Shown here: positions 5,579 through 9,690 of the stretch, piece by piece
Position numbering within the stretch: the first letter of the stretch is position 1
Layout: every line of letters begins with the position of its first letter
Source of the DNA: an uncultured Anaerocolumna sp.
Lineage (GTDB): Bacteria; Bacillota; Clostridia; Lachnospirales; Lachnospiraceae
DNA length: 9,690 nt
Reading direction: 5' to 3'
Assembly (NCBI GenBank): GCA_937901695.1
Contig: CALDJN010000187.1
Location: 1 to 9,690, forward strand
Made by a program: the position numbers and the translations under genes
Notes under the pieces: model-generated
Seen by the model: the letters and a program-made list of their open reading frames with translations, nothing else
Told to the model about the DNA's origin: nothing
Database searches by the model: none

Positions 5579-5616
5579 GTGTCATATGCGTGTCATATGT
5601 GTGTCATACGGGTGTG
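5579..5616. repeat. Three 11-bp direct repeats
   Basis: GTGTCATATGC, GTGTCATATGT and GTGTCATACGG follow one another at 5579-5611, with a fourth start (GTGTG) at 5612. The 11-bp spacing is about one helical turn, so the copies would face the same side of the DNA. They lie between the toxI promoter region and the rpsI terminator. A protein-binding array is possible, as is simple repeat slippage. Confidence 0.7.
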
Positions 5617-5641
5617 ATTTTATGGGTTTTTATAGCACTAA

Positions 5642-5686
5642 ACAAACCCCGAAAACCCCGATAAACACTGGGTTTTCGGGGTTTGT
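5642..5686 (-). terminator. 17-bp hairpin ending the rplM-rpsI transcript
   Basis: ACAAACCCCGAAAACCC (5642-5658) is perfectly complementary to 5670-5686, with an 11-nt loop. It lies 13 bp after the rpsI stop. On the minus strand the stem is followed by TTTAGTG, a weak T-run, but stem strength and position make it the likely end of the ribosomal protein operon. Confidence 0.75.
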
Positions 5687-5699
5687 AAAATGTCTTGAA

Positions 5700-6092
5700 T
5701 TATCTCTTTGAAAACTGTGGAGCACGACGAGCTGCTTTTAAGCCGTACTTCTTTCTTTCCTTCATTCTTGGATCTCTTGTTAAGAATCCTGCTTTCTTTA
5801 ATGTAGGGCGATAATCTGCATCAGCATGTAATAATGCTCTGGAGATACCATGTCTGATTGCACCAGCTTGACCAGTGAAACCACCACCATGTACATTAAC
5901 AAGAACATCAAACTTATCAGCTGTGTCAGTTAATACAAGTGGTTGACGAACGATTAATTTTAATGTTTCTAAACCGAAATATTCACCCATATCTCTTTTA
6001 TTTATAGTAACTTTACCAGTTCCTGGTACTAAATATACTCTCGCGATACTGCTTTTTCTTCTACCTGTTCCGTAATATCTTGCCTTAGCCAA
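5700..6092 (-). CDS. rpsI: 30S ribosomal protein S9
   Basis: 130 residues, the usual length. It begins with MAKARYYGTGRRKSSIARVY, carries the conserved NVHGGGFTGQAGAIRHGISR (68-87), and ends in the basic KKYGLKAARRAPQFSKR tail that reaches toward the P-site tRNA in the 30S head. The ATG is preceded by AAAGGAGG at 7 nt. It follows rplM by 28 bp in the near-universal L13-S9 operon and shares its promoter and leader. Nothing is unusual in the gene. Confidence 0.98.
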   Translation of the reverse strand: MAKARYYGTGRRKSSIARVYLVPGTGKVTINKRDMGEYFGLETLKLIVRQPLVLTDTADKFDVLVNVHGGGFTGQAGAIRHGISRALLHADADYRPTLKKAGFLTRDPRMKERKKYGLKAARRAPQFSKR

Positions 6093-6120
6093 TGTTATTG
6101 CCTCCTTTCAACCTTTCTGA

Positions 6121-6555
6121 TTAATATTTAATCTCTAATACTTCTGGTTTTTGAGCTGCATTGTTGTGCTCTGGGCCAGCGTATACATGTAATTTTGTAA
6201 TCATTTCTCTTCCTAAAGGTCCCTTTGGAAGCATGCCTTTTACAGCTAATTTAATAGCTTCTCCAGGCTTCTTAGCATTTAATTCTCTTAATGTAGTTTC
6301 TTTCATACCACCTACATAATCAGAGTGATTGTAATAAATCTTTTGATCTAACTTTTTACCAGTAACTTTTATTTTATCAGCATTTACAACGATTACATAA
6401 TCACCAGTATCAATATGAGGTGTGTAAGTTGGTTTATTTTTTCCTCTTAATATCTTTGCAATCTCAGATGAAAGACGACCCAATGTGTGTCCGGTAGCGT
6501 CGATAACATACCATTTTCTTTCTATGGTTGCTGGACTAGCCATAAAGCTTTTCAT
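6121..6555 (-). CDS. rplM: 50S ribosomal protein L13
   Basis: 144 residues, full length. ERKWYVIDATGHTLGRLSSE (12-31), HIDTGDYVIVVNADKI, the YYNHSDYVGGMKE segment and MLPKGPLGREM are all standard for L13, an early-assembling 23S rRNA-binding protein. The start MKSFMAS is preceded by AAGGAGG at 7 nt, and the extension before the first conserved block is normal for Lachnospiraceae. It is the first gene of a two-gene operon with rpsI, behind its own consensus promoter and a hairpin leader through which L13 probably controls its own synthesis. Confidence 0.98.
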   Translation of the reverse strand: MKSFMASPATIERKWYVIDATGHTLGRLSSEIAKILRGKNKPTYTPHIDTGDYVIVVNADKIKVTGKKLDQKIYYNHSDYVGGMKETTLRELNAKKPGEAIKLAVKGMLPKGPLGREMITKLHVYAGPEHNNAAQKPEVLEIKY

Positions 6556-6579
6556 GGTTTAACCTCCTTGGATTAATTA

Positions 6580-6654
6580 AAATCTCAATTATTTTCATAG
6601 TTATATGTTAAAATACTCTAACCGGGGCTTGGCTCAAGTATTCTCACGTCACGT
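6580..6654 (-). promoter_or_regulatory. Structured 5' leader of rplM (L13-leader-like)
   Basis: The transcript start near 6654 leaves about 100 nt before rplM. A hairpin forms between AATACT (6642-6637) and AGTATT (6617-6612) on the minus strand, with an inner helix AGCC/GGUU whose G-U pair is allowed only on this strand. Firmicutes commonly carry an autoregulatory L13 leader at this position. I infer membership from place and shape; the family consensus was not checked. Confidence 0.5.
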
Positions 6655-6660
6655 CTTTAC

Positions 6661-6689
6661 ATTATATAACACCTAGCCTGGTGTGTCAA
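6661..6689 (-). promoter_or_regulatory. Perfect consensus promoter of rplM-rpsI
   Basis: On the minus strand TTGACA (6689-6684) and TATAAT (6666-6661) are separated by 17 bp. The spacer contains a dyad, ACACC/GGTGT (6669-6684), which might bind a regulator but is short. Confidence 0.9.
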
Positions 6690-6886
6690 GAGTTAATTTT
6701 TAAACAATCCTTATGTCAAGCTTATAACAGGTCAATAACAAGACTATAATTTATTTTTTGATTTCCTAATTTTTAATCTTGAATGAAATCCCCCGGTTCT
6801 TCTTTGTAAAAAATGCTATTCTTTCTATTTGCGGAATTAAATCTGGCAAAGTTGAATTTACTTTGTCATTTAACCTATACTAGAAT
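6690..6886. other. Intergenic stretch between truA and the rplM promoter
   Basis: No gene is seen. A weak CAAAGT/ACTTTG hairpin (about 6846-6866) lies just after the truA stop without a good T-run, so termination of the ecf-truA transcript here is uncertain and read-through into rplM-rpsI is possible. The rest is AT-rich and featureless. Confidence 0.5.
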
Positions 6887-7651
6887 TCATCGCTTCATTA
6901 TCCCATCTTCTAAATCCGGATATTCAATACATTTTAATGTCAATCCCTCTGCAGGTGCTTTAGGTCCTGCTGCCATACGGTCTTTCTTATCCAAAATCTC
7001 TTGTACATGTTCCGGCGGATATATTCCAAGACCAACTTTAACTAAGGTACCAACAATAATTCTCACCATATTATATAAGAAACCATTTCCTGATATGATT
7101 ATGTCAATTATATCTTTGTTTTTATCTATACTAATATCATATACAGTACGAACAGTATCCACCACCTGAGTACGATTGGAACAAAAGCTTTTAAAATCAT
7201 GTTCTCCTACTAAATACTCTGCTGCCTTTTTCATAGCATCTACATTTAGGGGATAATATATAAAATAAGAATATAACCTTTCCGTAGGTATTGGAAATCT
7301 ACTATTTAAGATTCTATATACATAAGTTTTCCTGCTGTTACAATACCTAGGATGAAAATCAATTGGAACTTCTCGTGATTTTTGAATCACAATATCCTTA
7401 GGTAATCTTTGATTTAATGCAAATGAGATTTTTTCACCAGGAATTTTTGTATTGGTATCAAATACTGCAACATTACCTAGTGCATGAACACCAGAGTCTG
7501 TTCTACTTGCACCAATGACTAAGATCTGCTCTTTCAATAACTCTGTAAGAGCCTTATTTATTACTTCTTCCACCGTAATTCCATTGGGTTGTATCTGCCA
7601 TCCACAATAGTTAGTGCCGTCATATGCAATCTCTAACAGGACTTTTTTCAT
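6887..7651 (-). CDS. truA: tRNA pseudouridine synthase A (positions 38-40)
   Basis: 254 residues, normal length. TruA converts uridines 38, 39 and 40 of the tRNA anticodon stem to pseudouridine. The catalytic aspartate is Asp52 in GASRTDSGVHAL (47-58); the N-terminal LEIAYDGTNYCGWQIQPNG and the later FKSFCSNRTQV and GNGFLYNMVRIIVGTLVKVG motifs are conserved. The ATG follows GAGG at 5 nt. It lies 40 bp after ecfT in the common Firmicute order ecfA1-ecfA2-ecfT-truA-rplM-rpsI. Confidence 0.97.
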   Translation of the reverse strand: MKKVLLEIAYDGTNYCGWQIQPNGITVEEVINKALTELLKEQILVIGASRTDSGVHALGNVAVFDTNTKIPGEKISFALNQRLPKDIVIQKSREVPIDFHPRYCNSRKTYVYRILNSRFPIPTERLYSYFIYYPLNVDAMKKAAEYLVGEHDFKSFCSNRTQVVDTVRTVYDISIDKNKDIIDIIISGNGFLYNMVRIIVGTLVKVGLGIYPPEHVQEILDKKDRMAAGPKAPAEGLTLKCIEYPDLEDGIMKR

Positions 7652-7691
7652 TCTAACCTCGATTCTAGTACTTGCCTAATCTCTCACCTAT

Positions 7692-8492
7692 TTATAAATA
7701 CTTATTAATTGTTATAATTGCTGCTACATATAAAATGAGTATCAGATATACTATTATATCCTTACCGGTATACTTTAGTGGCTTCATCTTCGTTCTACCT
7801 ACACCACCACGATAACATCTGGCCTCCATTGCCATGGCTAAATCATTTGCCCTGCGAAATGCAGAAACAAACAAAGGAACCAATAATGGAATTAAGTTCT
7901 TAGCTCTTTTAATCAACCCGCCAGATTCGAAATCAGCACCTCTTGCCATCTGTGCCTTCATGATTTTATCGGTTTCTTCCATTAGTATAGGAATAAAACG
8001 AAGAGCTATAGACATCATCATAGATATCTCATGGACAGGTACCTTAATTTTCTTTAAAGGTCCCATTAATTTTTCCAATCCATCTGTTAGTTGATTGGGA
8101 GTTGTTGTAAATGTCATAATGGATGAGCCTAATATCAGGAATATAAGTCTTAATCCCATAAGAATGGCCGATTCTATGCCTTCCCATGTAATATCCACAA
8201 ATCCAATTTTAATGGCATCCGTTCCAGGTGTAAAAAACAGATTAAATGCGACCATAAAGAGTAATAAAAATATAACTGCCTTTAATCCTCGTAAAATATA
8301 CTTAATTGGTACTTTAGACAGTTTTATTATAATACCAAGAAATACCGCTGCAAGCACATAGCCATAATAATTTTTAATGAAAAATAGTAAAATAATATAT
8401 AGTAAGGTACCAACTAATTTTACCCTTGGATCTAATTTATGGAGAATGGAATTAGAAGGATAATATTGTCCAATTGTTATATCTCTAATCAT
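7692..8492 (-). CDS. ecfT: ECF transporter transmembrane subunit EcfT
   Basis: 266 residues with an N-terminal hydrophobic cluster (about 24-90), another at 105-130 and a C-terminal helix at 245-263. The cytoplasmic coupling helices carry the two family motifs, MARGADF (182-188) and EARCYRGG (223-230), that touch the EcfA ATPases. EcfT links the ATPases to exchangeable S-components that bind vitamins or metals. Its start overlaps the ecfA2 stop by 8 nt, so translation is coupled. No S-component is in the window, consistent with a shared group II module. Confidence 0.96.
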   Translation of the reverse strand: MIRDITIGQYYPSNSILHKLDPRVKLVGTLLYIILLFFIKNYYGYVLAAVFLGIIIKLSKVPIKYILRGLKAVIFLLLFMVAFNLFFTPGTDAIKIGFVDITWEGIESAILMGLRLIFLILGSSIMTFTTTPNQLTDGLEKLMGPLKKIKVPVHEISMMMSIALRFIPILMEETDKIMKAQMARGADFESGGLIKRAKNLIPLLVPLFVSAFRRANDLAMAMEARCYRGGVGRTKMKPLKYTGKDIIVYLILILYVAAIITINKYL

Positions 8493-9360
8493 TTCTAATC
8501 TCCAATCTAGTAACCTTTTTTAATGCCCGTAAAATTTCTTCTTTGGCTTCCTCCACTGTAATCGGTGTCGTTTTAACTGGAATTCCACGATTCCTTAGTT
8601 CGTTCATAACATAGGTAACTTGTGGAGCTGCAAGACCCATTGTTTCTAATTGTTTATAATTAGCAAATACATTTTGAGGAGTATCATTAAATGCTACTTC
8701 TCCAGCATTCATAACGATTAATCTATCTGCATATCTTGCCACATCCTCCATACTGTGGGAAACCAGGATAACGGTAATTTTACTTTCCTTATGAAGATAT
8801 GCAATCTGATCTAGTATCTCGTCTCTGCCCTTTGGATCCAGACCTGCCGTTGGTTCATCTAAAATTAAAACCTCAGGTTTCATTGCTAAAACCCCTGCAA
8901 TTGCTACTCTTCTTTTCTGTCCCCCTGATAACTCAAATGGTGATGCATCTAGCAAATCATTACCTAAACCAACCATTTTCATAGCCTCATAAGCTCTTAA
9001 CTCTATTTGCAATTCATCCAAACCTTGATTTTTGGGGCCGAAGCAAATATCTTTAAAGACTGTTGTTTCAAACAACTGATGTTCCGGATATTGAAAAACA
9101 AGACCAACCTTATTTCTTAGATTCTTCATATTATAATTTTTATCATAAATATTTTCACCATTATAATATATAGCACCGCTGGTAGCCTTTATTAGTCCGT
9201 TTAGATGCTGTATCAACGTGGATTTACCAGAACCGGTATGTCCAATTAATCCTATGAATTCGGCATCGTTAATGGTAAGATTAATATTTTTAAGTGCGTG
9301 CTTTTCATAAGCAGTTCCGGGACTATATATATAATTCAGTTTATCAATTATAATTGGCAT
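8485..9360 (-). CDS. ecfA2: ECF transporter ATPase EcfA2
   Basis: 291 residues from the start chosen here. Walker A is GHTGSGKST (40-48; GHTG is typical of EcfA2), the Q-loop is Q90, the signature LSGGQKRR is 144-151, Walker B is VLILDEP (164-170) and the switch histidine is H202 (VSHSMED). It hydrolyses ATP with EcfA1 to drive EcfT and S-components. The ATG at 9360 follows TGGAGG closely and begins MPIIIDKLNYIYSPGTAYEK, the normal N-terminus. The frame is open far upstream only because the 66-bp repeats there keep phase; starting at 9669 would add over 100 residues of repeat peptide with no ABC homology. Confidence 0.95.
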   Translation of the reverse strand: MPIIIDKLNYIYSPGTAYEKHALKNINLTINDAEFIGLIGHTGSGKSTLIQHLNGLIKATSGAIYYNGENIYDKNYNMKNLRNKVGLVFQYPEHQLFETTVFKDICFGPKNQGLDELQIELRAYEAMKMVGLGNDLLDASPFELSGGQKRRVAIAGVLAMKPEVLILDEPTAGLDPKGRDEILDQIAYLHKESKITVILVSHSMEDVARYADRLIVMNAGEVAFNDTPQNVFANYKQLETMGLAAPQVTYVMNELRNRGIPVKTTPITVEEAKEEILRALKKVTRLEIRND

Positions 9361-9390
9361 ATTAATCCTCCATATTTCCAATGCCATAAA

Positions 9391-9690
9391 CTTAGGTGCA
9401 AGCAAAAATTTACTGTGTGAGAATTTATTTTTTTCATCTAAAAGCAATTTTACTTGCTTAAGTGCAAGCAAAAATTTACTATGTGAGAATTTATTTTTTC
9501 TGCCTAAAAGCAATTTTACTTGCTTGGGTGCAAGCACAAATTTACTGTGTGAGAATTTATTTTTTCTATCTAAAAGCAATTTTACTTGCTTGGGTGCAAG
9601 CACAAATTTACTGTGTGAGAATTTATTTTTTCTATCTAAAAGCAATTTTACTTGCTTGGGTGCAAGCACAAATTTACTGTGTGAGAATTT
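9391..9690. repeat. 66-bp tandem repeat array upstream of ecfA2 (continues off the window)
   Basis: Units start at 9397, 9463, 9529, 9595 and 9661 (marked by TGCAAGCA), exactly 66 bp apart. The copies nearest ecfA2 are the most diverged and the distal ones almost identical. Each junction holds an inverted repeat such as TGCTTG-GGTG-CAAGCA. Since 66 is divisible by three and the unit lacks stops in two frames, the minus strand reads a 22-residue unit (LAPKQVKLLLDRKNKFSHSK then FV) and the plus strand another (LGASTNLLCENLFFLSKSNF then TC). It lies where the ecfA1-ecfA2 junction is expected. Confidence 0.93.

Noticed and set aside
7834..8361. Two adjacent plus-strand frames over ecfT
   Set aside because: They are antisense shadows of a well-conserved gene, with no start signals.
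9391..9690. CRISPR array or true repeat protein
   Set aside because: The units are contiguous without variable spacers, and reading frames are open on both strands, which points to a phase-preserving DNA repeat rather than a selected protein.

Overview
The window reads as chromosomal DNA of a low-GC clostridial Firmicute, most likely a member of the Lachnospiraceae. The evidence is the AT-rich composition, strong GGAGG ribosome binding sites, Firmicute-type promoters, a 144-residue L13 that begins MKSFMASPATIERKW, and the order ecfA2-ecfT-truA-rplM-rpsI on one strand. The genus assignment is inference.

Right part (5.7-9.7 kb, minus strand): a conserved housekeeping block. ecfA2 and ecfT encode the ATPase and transmembrane parts of an energy-coupling factor vitamin transporter. 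They are followed by truA (tRNA pseudouridine synthase), rplM and rpsI. rplM-rpsI has its own consensus promoter and a structured leader, and ends at a 17-bp hairpin. Upstream of ecfA2, where ecfA1 would be expected, lies an array of 66-bp tandem repeats that runs off the window. The array is open in frame with ecfA2, so an automatic start call would be about 100 residues too long; I place the start at 9360.

Middle part (3.8-5.4 kb): a graveyard of accessory genes, all on the minus strand. Reading in the direction of transcription it holds: a perfect consensus promoter; a two-copy 52-nt repeat RNA with its own terminator; the first 72 codons of a ToxN/AbiQ-family endoribonuclease (together the remains of a type III toxin-antitoxin locus with an apparently intact toxI antitoxin RNA); the C-terminal part of a methionyl-tRNA synthetase-like protein; a GNAT acetyltransferase pseudogene; and a scrap of a RhuM-family gene. 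A 171-bp hairpin-rich element has inserted exactly between the synthetase-like fragment and the acetyltransferase gene. It is flanked by a 10-bp direct repeat, and removing it restores a tight stop-start junction with a good ribosome binding site.

Left part (0-3.8 kb): a plus-strand short-chain dehydrogenase that resembles YmfI (EF-P 5-aminopentanone reductase), with a leader of 17-bp tandem repeats able to form alternative hairpins. Convergent to it are an ECF sigma factor and its zinc-binding membrane anti-sigma factor, translationally coupled by an 8-nt overlap. Next is a YitT-family membrane protein whose promoter is separated from its ribosome binding site by a strong intrinsic terminator, so it is probably controlled by attenuation.

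The points most worth following up are the orphaned toxI RNA, the small structured insertion element, the attenuator in front of yitT, and the two-strand-open 66-bp repeat array before ecfA2.
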